This document shows positions 23,170 to 33,696 of a stretch of DNA of 64,000 bases, in pieces. How positions within the stretch are numbered: the first letter of the stretch is position 1; every line of letters begins with the position of its first letter. The position numbers were made by a program, and so were the translations under genes. The stretch covers positions 3,534,001-3,598,000 of the forward strand of contig JAYKYS010000007.1 of assembly GCA_036924285.1 (NCBI GenBank), given 5' to 3'. This stretch comes from Asterella californica (taxonomy: Eukaryota; Streptophyta; Marchantiopsida; Marchantiales; Aytoniaceae). A model generated the notes under the pieces. That model saw only the letters and a program-made list of their open reading frames with translations, had not been told where the DNA came from and ran no database searches.

Positions 23170-24654
23170 TGTCGGGATGAGAGTCTTCCTGGGAAGGGCG
23201 AACCTTCTGGCTGTGATATGAGCTTGAAGGCTGTGTTCAATCTACTCGGGGAAGCGTTGGGCTCTTGGCTGTGGCTGGTCTACTCACAAGATAGGCTTCA
23301 GGTCTCAAGGTGATACTGAAAACACTCATGTAAGTCTCTAGGCTCTTCTGATAAGTTCAGGAAGCAGAGTTCAGACTTAACTAGCAATGATAAGATCAGA
23401 TGGCGAACTTTGATACTCAGGATTGAGAAATATGTGAAGGTTCAGACTTCAGAACTCCTCCTACATGTAAATGAGGTTCTACTAGATACACATACGAAAT
23501 TTCAGCTTCAGATCAATTCAGAGCACTAAGATATGAGCAGAAACTTTCTGAGTAGAGAAATTACGGTAGTTTCTGGTACCCAGACAGCTATTTCGACCTA
23601 TAACAAGGAATTGGCTCGATCACTTTGGGAATTTCTTACAGGATTTGCAGTACACAGCTTGATAAACACTCCTGTGAAGTTGGGCCTCCTGATTCCACAC
23701 AGAACTCCAGATCTCGCTCTCTGAAGTTGCTGCTCCAGATTGAGAGCTTTTCGGACCCCCTCTACTTCAGCGGTCGCCCTGAATTACTCACTGACTCAAT
23801 CGACATAAAAATTTGGAGACAGTCGTAGCCCTGCTGACAGTGATCACAGCCACGAAGTTTTGAAGCGCTTTCCTCAATTCTGCTGCAAATGACACTCAAA
23901 ACCCCAAATTGAACAGAAGTGCTGCAATTCTGACACAAATCGAACTTCAATCAGCCATAACTTCTTGTTTATTGCTCCAAATCGATCAAACTTTTCGCTG
24001 ACAGTGCTTGGCTCGACGAGCTCTATCTCCCTGTGCTCTCAGATTTCAAAGTACCCTCACAAATTGCTCGAACTCCACTCTAGAGCTCTGTTTCTAAATT
24101 TAGAGTTTAACAAAAGACAAAAACAGACCAATGGGAGTTCATAGCTCCACTTGGTTGTCCTTTAGTACCCTAAACCACGTGGCAACTTAGTTTTACTCAT
24201 AGGCTACCACGTCAAGCTCCCTAGAGTGCCAGCGTAAAACTTAAACTACCTAAAACGACACGCAGCCCCGAAAAATAACTTAAATCAGCTAGAAAGCGTG
24301 CATGGGCGACAAGTAAGTACAACCCATGAGTTCAAACCCCTATCTACATGGTAAATCTAAGTCATGTACATTGAGTATCATAGATAAGTATGAATTTACT
24401 TGCACAAGCGTACGAATGCTTGAACAAGATAAATGTCATACTACCAACCTACTAGGATCCAAAATATTTAACAGAGTTAACACCATATGCAAAAGGTGTC
24501 AACCATAAGCATAAAAGACTAAGAACAGTACAGAGCTAACTTCTAAGACTACTAAACGTCAAGTGTCGGAGTAGAAATAGCATGCGCTAAGTAACGCGAC
24601 AGCAGTGATAAGTGAATCATTTACTATGTCAAATGATTCACATCACGACACCGT
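23166..24654. mobile_element. Nested 1481-bp solo-LTR-like insertion
   Basis: The insert (23170-24650) starts TGTCGGGATGAG and ends CATCACGACA. The termini TGTCG...CGACA form the short inverted repeat typical of LTRs. CCGT stands on both sides (23166-23169 and 24651-24654), consistent with a 4-bp target duplication. Insert plus one CCGT is 1485 bp, a multiple of three. The polyprotein frame therefore matches on both sides, which supports a precise later insertion. It holds no ORF of note, as expected for a solo LTR. Its parent element is not in the window. Confidence 0.82.
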
Positions 24655-24903
24655 GATGGTGTTGTTTGGAAGGACCATGTGCGTAATTGCGCGCCATGTC
24701 ATCTTCCCAACATTGATGGTACTGTTGACCCAAGCTTAGCAGTTGTACGCGCGGGCTTGAGGTGTATGTTGTGTGGGTCTGCCGGTGGAGCAGCCCGTAT
24801 GTTGGTGTGTGATGGTTGTTCGAGAGGTTGGCACATGTCATGTTTGACTCCACCTCTCAGTGTCGTTCCTACTGGACGGTGGGTTTGTCCTCGATGTATA
24901 TAG
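24655..24903 (+). pseudogene. PHD finger, C-terminal end of the gypsy polyprotein
   Basis: After CAPCHLPNIDGTVDPSLA the frame shows a classic C4HC3 PHD finger: LRCMLCG, MLVCDGCSRGWHMSC (Cys-x2-Cys, His-x2-Cys) and GRWVCPRC (Trp two residues before the last Cys pair), then a stop. The fold is known for binding histone H3 tails. The frame is the same as integrase once the nested insertion is discounted, so I infer a C-terminal chromatin-reader module in the place where chromoviruses carry a chromodomain. About 280 bp separate the stop from the 3' LTR. The finger itself is intact. Confidence 0.9.
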
Positions 24904-25183
24904 CGGAGATAGTCGATTAGATTTTTGCGTGGTATGGATTGCAGACAGGCGACTAACGATGGGGCGATGTAGCACCCGGCCTCCTGATCCTTGCACCCAT
25001 GAAGGTGTGTATCACGTAGTTGAGATATTGAGCTATCTGGAGTTAGAGGGACCTAACCGCCAGTTAGGGGACGATTGTGATACACTTGTGTATGTGTATG
25101 ACATCGTCCATGTGTTATGTGTATGTGTGGTGTACCTCTGACAGCGATGTATGTTGTGTAGCGATGTGTATGCGCACGACAGC

Positions 25184-25472
25184 TGTCACGTCAGTTTGGG
25201 CACCTCGGCTAGGTTGACCGAGTGCGAAGTGGCGCATCCCGGTAAGGCCGTTAGTGCCGTTAGGGCGAGTTGGTGAGAGAGCCCACTAGGGGTAAACTTC
25301 GCAGGTAGGGCTTGGAGGCCTTAGTTCTTTGAGTTGAGCCTTCAAGCTCCATGCTATGGTGGATAGTATAGTTGAGTGTAACCCGGATTCTCTTCGTGCT
25401 TAGAGTGGGTTTGGCTTGACCGTTTGTGAGTAATCCTTGTTGTGGTGTTGGAGATGGTAATTTCTCTATTCA
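25184..25472 (+). repeat. 3' LTR (289 bp)
   Basis: It is the same length and ends as the 5' LTR, with about four differences, roughly 1.4 percent. This suggests a fairly recent insertion. The internal sequence just before it, a (GT)-rich stretch at 25081-25157, is repeated after it. Confidence 0.95.
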
Positions 25473-25484
25473 AATTTATTGTGG

Positions 25485-25561
25485 TACACTTGTGTATGTG
25501 TATGACATCGTCCATGTGTTATGTGTATGTGTGGTGTACCTCTGACAGCGATGTATGTTGT
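25485..25561 (+). repeat. 77-bp duplicate of the pre-LTR internal sequence
   Basis: It is identical to 25081-25157 ('tacacttgtgtatgtgtatg' through 'gcgatgtatgttgt') and starts 12 bp beyond the 3' LTR. It shows that the right edge of the element is rearranged and explains the lack of a simple target-site duplication. Confidence 0.9.
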
Positions 25562-25603
25562 CGACAGTGCAAGTACTCTTGATAATCTTCTCTTATTTAA
25601 ACA

Positions 25604-25740
25604 GGCGACACAATGAATAGCAAACAGATGGAAAGACCTCATCAAACCTTACAAGAGAAAAAAAGTACCGGAAGGTTCAAGCAACTAACGCCTCGATCGG
25701 AATAACACCGTGGCTAAGCCTCGCTATCAGTATCTCTTAG
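25604..25740 (-). mobile_element. LINE 3'-tail copy E
   Basis: It matches the reverse complement of the LINE tail through 'caatgaatagcaaacagatgg' and up to 'cctcgctatcagtatctctta', which corresponds to the end of the LINE ORF. The shared end is GGCGAC at 25604, one base different from CGCGAC elsewhere. Confidence 0.8.
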
Positions 25741-25839
25741 ACTCTCCATGAACTCACAGACGGGTTGCTGATCCGACCAAATGAACGGTCCGATCCGAGT
25801 GAATCTGCCGTCTCTCTTCGGAAGAAGATAGAAAACAAA

Positions 25840-25948
25840 AGCAACCAAACACCCTTCTGGGGTGTTGGTTGTTTTCCTCTTCGGGTTTCTCTTTCTCTTT
25901 GTTTACCTTGATGGGGTCTTCTCATTTATTTGATATTCATTTCGTAAC
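25840..25948 (+). mobile_element. Diverged LINE tail copy F, inverted to copy E
   Basis: 'cccttctggggtgttggttg', 'ctcttcgggtttc', 'ccttgatggggtcttc' and 'gatattcattt' follow the order of the LINE tail on the plus strand. It is more diverged than the other copies and faces copy E, with about 100 bp between them. Confidence 0.55.
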
Positions 25949-25949
25949 A

Positions 25950-27260
25950 TTCTTGGTAGTCCATAGTAAAATTAAATTTATGAAATAGATGATTAAATAA
26001 AAATTCTTCACTAGGTTTACAAGTTGTAATTCACTTCAAGACAAAATACTTTATATTGCTAGAGAAATGTTAAGATGGAGTTAAACGACTTCTTGGAGCA
26101 ATTGAACATATTTTACTTCCATTACAGGATGCATGACTCGAAGACTTGTGAAGTAGTTAAAATATAGTAGTGTCCAAAAAGCCGATCGTGGTACTCTGTA
26201 TGGTATAAATAGTACATTGTGAATAGAATGCTTTTTATGCTTTTATATCTATACTGCGAGGGTTAATCTCTTAAATTGGTTAAATATTATCAGTTAAGGT
26301 GATCTCTCCAGTAAGAATATGTGCAACTATATGCTATTGTGCATAATATTCACCTCCTTCACTTTTCGATAGAAGAGGCAAATACGTAAAATTTTTATTT
26401 TTATTTTTATTTTTCTTTAAGTAAAATTAAGTAACAAAATGACATTTCAATAAATTATTTATTATTCTTTGTCAGTTTTATGGAGCGGCGGTCCACTCCT
26501 TTTATCACCTCTCACACGGTACATTCATTTTTATCATCCCTCGCATATGTACTTCCTAAAGCATGTATGTTACACTTTCACAATGGATTAAGTCTTGACT
26601 ACCCGCAAGTCTAGTTGCATCTAACATGTACAACCAATCTTGGTTTTTCCACAAGTTTAGTATGGAATTTCCGGGCAAAAAATAGACAAAAGTCTCCAGA
26701 AAATTCATGTTGCGTGAATACTTAGATACTGATGATCCAAATATACATGTTTCTTAAGCTCTTGGTTGTAAAGAAGGAAAACAACAAGGGGGAAAATAGA
26801 GAAAAAAGTCACCTTAGTGACTGGAAAGTGAAACGGAATTCCCATGCAGAGAAAAGACTTACGGTAGAGAATATGATTATTATCTACAAATATTAATGAT
26901 ATATTTTACAGTTTTCAAGAATTGTGTGTAGAAAATTCCATACTTCTCTATATACGGACATATCTCGTTTACATACAGGAAGCATATTATATTTATAAAT
27001 CGAGTGCCATACGTAAAAGATTCCACATACTTGACACGTAATCGACGCCACTCATGTCTTGAGGAAGAGAGAAAGCAAAGAGGATAATGTGTGATTACTT
27101 GACTTTTGTATATGAATATAGACAATAAAACTGTAAGTCCCGCTTCTAGACACAATCCACTTTTGGTATAAACTTACGACCTAAAATGATTAATGATATA
27201 CTTAATTTATAACCTAACCTATCCAAGAGAAAATACTAGGTTATAAAACTAAACGACTGC
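25950..27260. other. No supported gene
   Basis: The sequence is AT-rich with only short open frames. A (ATTTTT)n-like run lies near 26393-26415. I see nothing else. Confidence 0.6.
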
Positions 27261-27267
27261 GTAAAAT

Positions 27268-27335
27268 CTCTTCCATCTGAAGATGGAGGAGGTGACTAAA
27301 CATGCAGCAGGCATAGTCACCTCCTCCATAGTAGA
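27268..27335. repeat. Long hairpin, family member 2
   Basis: GGAGGAGGTGACTA (27285-27298) and its exact complement TAGTCACCTCCTCC (27314-27327) enclose a 15-base loop; two more A:T pairs extend the stem to 16 bp. The left arm is preceded by 'cttccatctgaagatgg', the hairpin also seen at 8702. It could be a foldback element or a small-RNA hairpin. Confidence 0.7.
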
Positions 27336-27339
27336 GTTT

Positions 27340-29900
27340 AGTAAAGATGGACCCAAAAGTATGCATTGCTTTAACTCTTTCATCTGGATACATCTCTTTC
27401 AATCAACATAACAATCAACATAACGATCATCAGCAGGAACGAGGAGCACTACAAGAACAGTGTGAAAGCGAAGACCAATGTTCGGGGAGTTCCGGCTGAT
27501 AGAGTAGTGAGAACCGGTTGAGAATATGAATTTCCGAAAGTTTAGAAAAAAGAGTCGGAAAGTTACCGACTAAAAAATGAAGATAGTACTCTCAATACTC
27601 GAAAAGTGAAGCAATTTCTGGTATCGTTTAGAAAATCGCCGGTTGATGCCAGGTTGTGCCGGAAAATCCCCGGTTCTCTCAAATATCCTTCCCGAACACT
27701 GGTGAAGACGACTAGATAGACTGTCAAGAATCGGGCTAGTAGACAGAATAAGAGACAACAGGGTAGCGAATGGGGTAGCCAGGAGACAGTACTGCAAAGG
27801 TAGGAGGGCGCGGCCCCGCTTAGGTAGCAACGAACCGATGTGTAACAAGTGGATGATTAGGTCCAGGCACGGGAGCGTCCAGGCGATCAACCTGATGCGT
27901 AACCGGCAAATAAACTACTTCCGGCCCGTCCGGTTTCCTCCTAACAAAAAAAAAGAACATAACAGATCAATATGCAAAGCTGAAGAAATTATACTCAGTA
28001 CAACTAATTGTATTCTCTTCCTATAAAAATTGGAAGTAAAAGTTAAAAATAGAATATTATAAGATCTTTACTTTTGTATCAATTCACTGCAAAATATTGT
28101 ATAGTTGAACCGACTGGCTTTAGAGTGTTCATTTAAAATTTACACCAAGTTCTAAATCAAAACATCTAGTCTTATAATAAAATTACATTAACTAGTAAGT
28201 CTAGTATACTGATCCCAATATTGTATTTTGCTAATCTGTAAATCCTCTGGGAACCCGTTTGTAACATTAGAGACTCAAGGAAAATATATTATTCAACAAC
28301 ATGGCTTATCGCTGCTACATGTTTTCTTTGTATGATGTATGCGCGGTTTGATATATCTTGAACAGTAGTTCTTGAACGAACTCCAAAAGCTCAAATTCCT
28401 CTGATCCGGGTTTCGACCGGTTATCATCAGTTTTGCTTACTTGTAGAGTCGGTAGCATTCGAACCAGACCCTTCTCAAGGCGTCACCGCACCAAGCTTTT
28501 TGACTGTTGTTTTTTGATCCAAGCTTCTCGGAGTTTAGGGTCGGTAATAACAGTATCACTGCACCATGTCCGCTTATTGTTTTTTCGATTAGTCTGGACC
28601 TCTCCACAGATTAAGGAATAATCTGTGTGACCCCTCCCGTTAGCATCTGATTACTAGTTTTTTGGAGTCGCACGCTTAAGTGAGTATATCGAGACTTGTG
28701 CTAGGTCAGTTCGGCTATATCACTGGTCTCAAAATCTGAGGGTCTTTGACAAAGTATTGATGAGTTACTGTTAGATTTGTAGACTAAAAAAACAACAAAA
28801 AACACCACACACGTGGAGTTGCATCGGTGATCGTTGTTTTTCCTAAAAAACTCAGATAAGCAGAAACAAAAAACGTGGTGCGGTGATGCTCTCAGACTGA
28901 AGACCTTCGATGACCGTCACGGTGGCATGGATGATGACATGTACTGCCAGCATGTCAACAATTTTGCATTATTGCAATTCGAAGAGCGCAAAAGAGACTA
29001 ACTTTATTTTCCAGAGATCTTACGTGGCTGAGTTATCTGCCACGTAAAGGTTGAGTTGTAGAGAAGTTTGTCTTTTTCATATAATTAATGCGCCGGCCAG
29101 TTTAACTAGCACCTGTTTATTACGCTTAAAAATCAATAGCTTATTATTCAAAACAATGGTTGAAGTACGGTTCAGAACAAATGCTCACGATGACTAATGG
29201 GAGGAGCTTACATGGTTAAACCCCGCTCCTGATATTTAGGGTCTGGGTTACCCAGACTCTTCATTTTTTGTACGTGCGCGGCGGACGTGAAAGACTGACC
29301 TCTGGGTTACCCATAGCAAACTGAGCCTTTTCATAATGTTTAAATCTGACATCCGTTGTTGACGTGGTAGATAGCGTTGGAAAGCGACTGGAAAGCGCTA
29401 CATTTTTACAAAAAAAATGATTTGATAAGCATTATCAGAATTCAGTTTGTTAAATTCTAAGTTTTTATGTGTTTCAGATTATTCCAATCGTATGTATTAT
29501 AATCCATCCACATTACTTTATTGCTCTATTGTGTTCTGACGTCGTTCTAGTTTTCTTCGGTGGCGGACATCAACATTTATTACTTTCCATCAGATATGTT
29601 GACAGCTCTCAGTTGTATGTCTTATCTCAAAGCAGCTGTTATAGTAGAGCTACCAGAAAATGTGCATAGTCCATCTCCGACGAATGAGAGTTCAGAAAGT
29701 TGAAAGCCGTCCAAATCACAATGAAAATGTTTCATACTAAGTGCACTATTCTCAGATCAGAAATTGACTCACTTTGAAAGTTCAAGAATCCTTGCCGGAC
29801 CCTTTGACTTTAATTGCCTGAATTTCACCAACACGGTTCATAAGCATATAATGGTTCATTCCAGGTCATCACTCATAGAGTCTCTACGTCTTATCCTCAT
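27340..29900. other. No supported gene
   Basis: Open frames at 27570-27890, 27838-28026, 28433-28621 and 29469-29669 have no motif, coiled coil or splice context that I can support. Confidence 0.5.
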
Positions 29901-29915
29901 CACTCTTCAGAGTCT

Positions 29916-30146
29916 CTAAGTCTTAGTACTCAGCGCTCATCTTCTCTTCAATAGCTGCTCTCCGCAGTACAGCAAACACTAAGTCTTTTAGCACTCACCG
30001 CTCACATTCTCTTCAATAACTGTTCTCCGCAATACAACGGACACTAAGTCTTAGCACTCATTCTCTTCACGTTCTCCGTAGTACAACGTACACTAAATCT
30101 TAGTACTCAGCGCTCACATTCTCTTCAATAGCTATTCTCCGTAGGC
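29916..30146. repeat. Minisatellite of about 65 bp, four units
   Basis: Four units begin 'ctaa(g/a)tctta' at about 29916, 29979, 30044 and 30093. Each contains 'agcactca' or 'agtactcagcgctca', 'ttctcttca' and 'tctccg(c/t)a(g/a)tacaacg'; the third is shortened. It lies immediately upstream of the SAM-domain gene, so it is probably in its promoter or 5' leader. Confidence 0.8.
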
Positions 30147-30181
30147 ACTTACATCTGTTATTATATTCTTGAAGATTTATC

Positions 30182-30980
30182 ATGTGCGTTTGTAAGTTCT
30201 TCGGTGTCATGGAGTGTCGGAACATACCAGTTCCAAGTATGCCAGATCTAAAGTCCAAATACCAGATCTCTCCTAAGATGCTGCAGGAAAATGCATCTGT
30301 TCTAGAGACCATAGAATGGATTGCTTCTTTCTTGAAGACATCCGATTATTATGATGTCATAGAACAGCAAGTCATAGATACAGAAGCATTAGCGTACATA
30401 GCCACGTCTGAAGAAATGTTATGTGCAAGTGAGATTACAAGATTGGGACATGCAGTGAAACTGTACAATCATTTCAAATGTTTAGCATGTCTCGTGCATC
30501 TCATGTCGATGTCGATTTCTAGTCAAATAGTGAGACATATATTTCTTCTAGAGCCAAACAGTCTGTCACACCAAGACGGTCACACCCAAGATTAAGCAGG
30601 ACACAAACATGCACGCTGTCAAATCCGATAGTTTTCTCAACAACATTCCACACTCTTCCGTTGATATCTCGACTTCTGAGCCGATGAGTAATGACAGAAA
30701 ATCATCGTCTTGAAGGGTCTAAGTATTGTTATTTTTTACTTTTGGATGTAATTGAACTTTATTCTCATTTTTTAAACATTTTTTGTTACAGTATCTGCAT
30801 GAGACTGACCAAGTATAGTAACAAATTTGAATTTTTCTTTTGTCTTTGAGTGCAAGAATTGTTATTGGTGACAGTTCTAGAAGTTCTCAACGAAGTCTAA
30901 TTCTAGACGTGGACAGTGCATCTCAACTAGTGTCACCCATGCCAAGTAATGGACAGCAAAGAAGTATATTCACATGGTAA
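30182..30980 (+). CDS. SAM-domain protein, two or more exons
   Basis: The first frame (ATG 30182 to about 30490) encodes a sterile alpha motif-like domain around residues 40-100: TIEWIASFLKTSDYY (the leading Trp), IDTEALAYIATSEEMLCA, and the closing GHAVKLYNHF, where SAM domains typically have GHRxKI. Downstream the frame must change by splicing. A good acceptor at 30856 opens a serine-rich exon (IVIGDSSRSSQRSLILDVDS) ending at TAA 30978. The middle, about 30490-30720, has serine-rich coding-like pieces in more than one frame, so its exon borders are unsure. SAM domains mediate protein or RNA binding; no function is inferred. The 3' end overlaps the minus-strand gene by 11 bp. Confidence 0.55.
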
Positions 30981-31590
30981 CATTCAGATAAATTTGCACG
31001 ATTTTTTGCTTTACATACTCATCAAGCGGGATCGCATTGTCCAAGCTGCTACCCATGATCTCTCGCAGGTTAAGAGAATATGCCCACACTCTATCGGCAT
31101 AGACCTTTATGAAGTTCAATGAGATTTGAAACGGGTTACGTTGGCTATTTGGACTGAGTATATCACCGTGGGTGTCTTCCATGATATCATCTTCCTACTG
31201 CTCGTCCTCACCTGCAGCTTCCCAAATGTCGAGCATCTTTTTTATCCGAAGCTATTACGAGCCCTCCGAACCCCATCACCCGTTGGGTTATTTCCCTGAC
31301 TCAACATCGTACTTATTTTCTTGTCTTTAGGAAGACAACGATCCAGAAGGGTGTAGGCCCCTGCGCAATTAGCTGATCGCTCAGCTAGTTCCTTGTCGGA
31401 GTGCCTCACGGTCTTTCAGGTACTGTACACACACCATGTATTGTGGACTATTTGCGTAGCACTCGACCCGAACCCGAAGACCCAATGGCATGGAGTGCGC
31501 GGGGAGCGTGTCCGGGTATCGTGTGCAGACCAGGCATTTCCGACCTTCGGTCCTTCTTCCCAATATCGTGTGCGGAAATCGTCAAGCCAT
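30970..31590 (-). CDS. Unrecognised minus-strand gene, 3' end
   Basis: Coding-like exons read leftward. About 31402-31563 includes GRKCLVCTRYPDTLPAHSMP and VQYLKDREALRQG. About 31255-31370 includes LLDRCLPKDKKISTMLSQG. The last exon (acceptor at 31251, stop at 30970) includes LDIWEAAGEDEQ, DILSPNSQRNPFQISLNF and IPLDEYVKQKIVQIYL. The last exon has an in-frame TAG at 31195, so either a short intron is missed or the gene is damaged. I recognise no domain. It could be an independent gene or the tail of a longer one. Confidence 0.45.
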
Positions 31591-31599
31591 TTCTGACCT

Positions 31600-33690
31600 C
31601 CGGCTTCCTCAGCGATATTGTTTCATCTTCAATTCGTATATACCAGCTTATCAACTTAGTGATGCAAACAGTGAGCAAAATCGACAAAAAAAGACACCAA
31701 AATCTGCACATCTCTCACAGTGCAATCGCAGCTTTTGCATACAACAATATGTACATCCACCAACTATATGAAATGACTGAACATAAGCTGTGAGAGTGGA
31801 CGTCTTTCTGTACTCGTGGGACACAACCATATACTTCACTCGTGATTTTTCCCGTTCAATTCATGCTTGCTCCTTGCGCGCTCAGCCAGTTTTGTATAGC
31901 TGGACTTCTTCACTTTCTCCCGCTTTACCTGACGTGGACATAAGATTTAGCGCGACTTTTTCATGATAATCTTGTTTCACATGTGCTAACACTTAAAAAC
32001 TCAGAATCCAAACGGAATACATGCATACACCAACCCGTCTCCTAGAAAGAGAGAAACTGTATGATAAGAGGTCTCCTACTTGTAAAAACAAAACTGATGC
32101 TAGTGCGGAAAATCAGTTTATTACCAACTCTCAAAATTACAAGCGTGAGAGAGAAAACTGCTTATTAAAAACTATGGGCTGTACGGAGCATAGTTTACAT
32201 ACCCCTTCCATATTCAGAGGGAAGAACAAGTAAGCATTCGCTTTATTTTGTTATCAAACCTTTCATGATGAAAGGATTTGGTTATAAATCAAGGTGCATT
32301 AAAAACGGTATCATTTGTTTATTGGGAGATCTTTATTCGAGAGTCGGGCTGTTCCCATTAACACAGTGGAATGATTTACTCGTTCTCCATCCAAAGTGTT
32401 AAAGCATAGAACACGAAACTGAAGAAGAACGAGAAGTAAGAGTTCATGTTTGGAATTTAATATAGACTATTCAAGAGGGAGAGAAAATGGGAAAAAAATC
32501 ATAAGCGTCAATCCTTTTCTATTTCTTATGTGGACTAAATGTCTATGTAAGTTAAGATTAAGCGAGAAATGTGAATGATCTGTGCAATGAAAATAATGTT
32601 ATGTTAATTTATTTTTATTTGTATGCAAGTGATAAACTTTTCGGAACAAAAGCAACGTTAACTCTCAAACTAAACCTATGAGGTATTTGAATTTGTCGAC
32701 AAGTTTTATCGTTTATTTTCCTGTTTCTCCTTGCCGCGATGCACTTAGATCATTGAACATATTTGAATGAACTCAGAATACATTGCATGAAGAATTGTTA
32801 TATGTGTCCATCTTCAAACTTACCCATACAATGGTTCAATTTATTTATTTTCAGAACTTACCAATCAGAACATGATGTCTTTAGACAGCAAGATCAAGCA
32901 TGACACAACAGTAAACAAGGAATACATTCATAAACAAGTAGGAGACAATCATGATGTTTCGATACGTTATCTACGAGGGAATATATCTATCATATCTTTA
33001 GAAACTTCATATCCAATTTATGGAAAGAAGAAAAACACTACAACTCATTGGTTTTATTGCCTATTTGGCCCGAAGGGTCCCCGCGAGAAGTAATTCTAAT
33101 TAATTTATTCATACTACCTCATATCCTAAATACACTACCACTATTCATGGTCAATTTTAGAAAAAAAAAGTATCATTGTTGACAAAATCAACTTTAAGCT
33201 TGCCCATCTCCTCATTTTCCACAATCTATTATACTGAATTGTATTCCCTAAATCCTCTTAATTTAACTTCAGCAAATAGCAAGAAGGAAGAATACTGCCA
33301 TTAGTGGGGCTCCGGAGTCCTCCCTTTTCCCGGGTGTTCTTCACACAAAAAGAATACTCTAGCTGGCAGCTGAGGTTCAGTTCATGATCAACGGAACAAA
33401 AGTACAATTTCTCCTATGAGTCAAGTAGGAAGTTTGGTCGAATAAACTCAATGCCAAAATGATGTCAAATTAAAAATAAACTAAAAATAAACAGTCAATA
33501 CAGAAATATTACAACAGTTGAAATCCATAATTGTCATACTTTTCAAATTTTGTTTGTGTGTGTTGCGTTTAGATCCAGAGTTTGGAATCTAACTCTTGCC
33601 TTCAAACTCTTATAGATCTGGTTCTCATATACTTCTCATTTCCTCTGGAGACGCTAAAGCTTTATGGTGGGAGTGAGCCTTGACTGGAAA
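31600..33690. other. No supported gene
   Basis: Short frames at 32021-32233 and 32872-33093 (plus) have ordinary composition but no motif and no convincing splice partners. The stretch is AT-rich. Confidence 0.45.
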
Positions 33691-33696
33691 GTGTCA

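Larger units (their letters stand above)
17131..25472 (+). mobile_element. Ty3/gypsy LTR element with DNMT and PHD finger
   Basis: Two 289-bp LTRs (17131-17419 and 25184-25472) begin TGTCAC and end ATTCA. They differ at about four positions that I can count. Between them, in one direction, lie Gag-like, aspartic protease, cytosine methyltransferase, RT, RNase H, integrase and PHD finger segments. Integrase after RNase H gives Ty3/gypsy order. The pieces were evidently one continuous ORF. I count six in-frame premature stops, two frameshifts and one nested insertion. No target-site duplication is visible: 'cgtgc' precedes the left LTR and 'aattt' follows the right one. The right flank carries a duplicated internal segment. 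This copy cannot make an intact polyprotein. Confidence 0.93.

Noticed and set aside
24860..25141. 93-codon frame after the PHD finger
   Set aside because: It overlaps the PHD frame out of register and runs into GT-rich sequence before the LTR; no domain.
25737..25925. 62-codon minus-strand frame
   Set aside because: It lies on the complement of the diverged LINE tail copy F.
31393..31793. Plus-strand open frames of 67-130 codons
   Set aside because: The minus-strand reading in the same place has more coding-like composition and splice sites.
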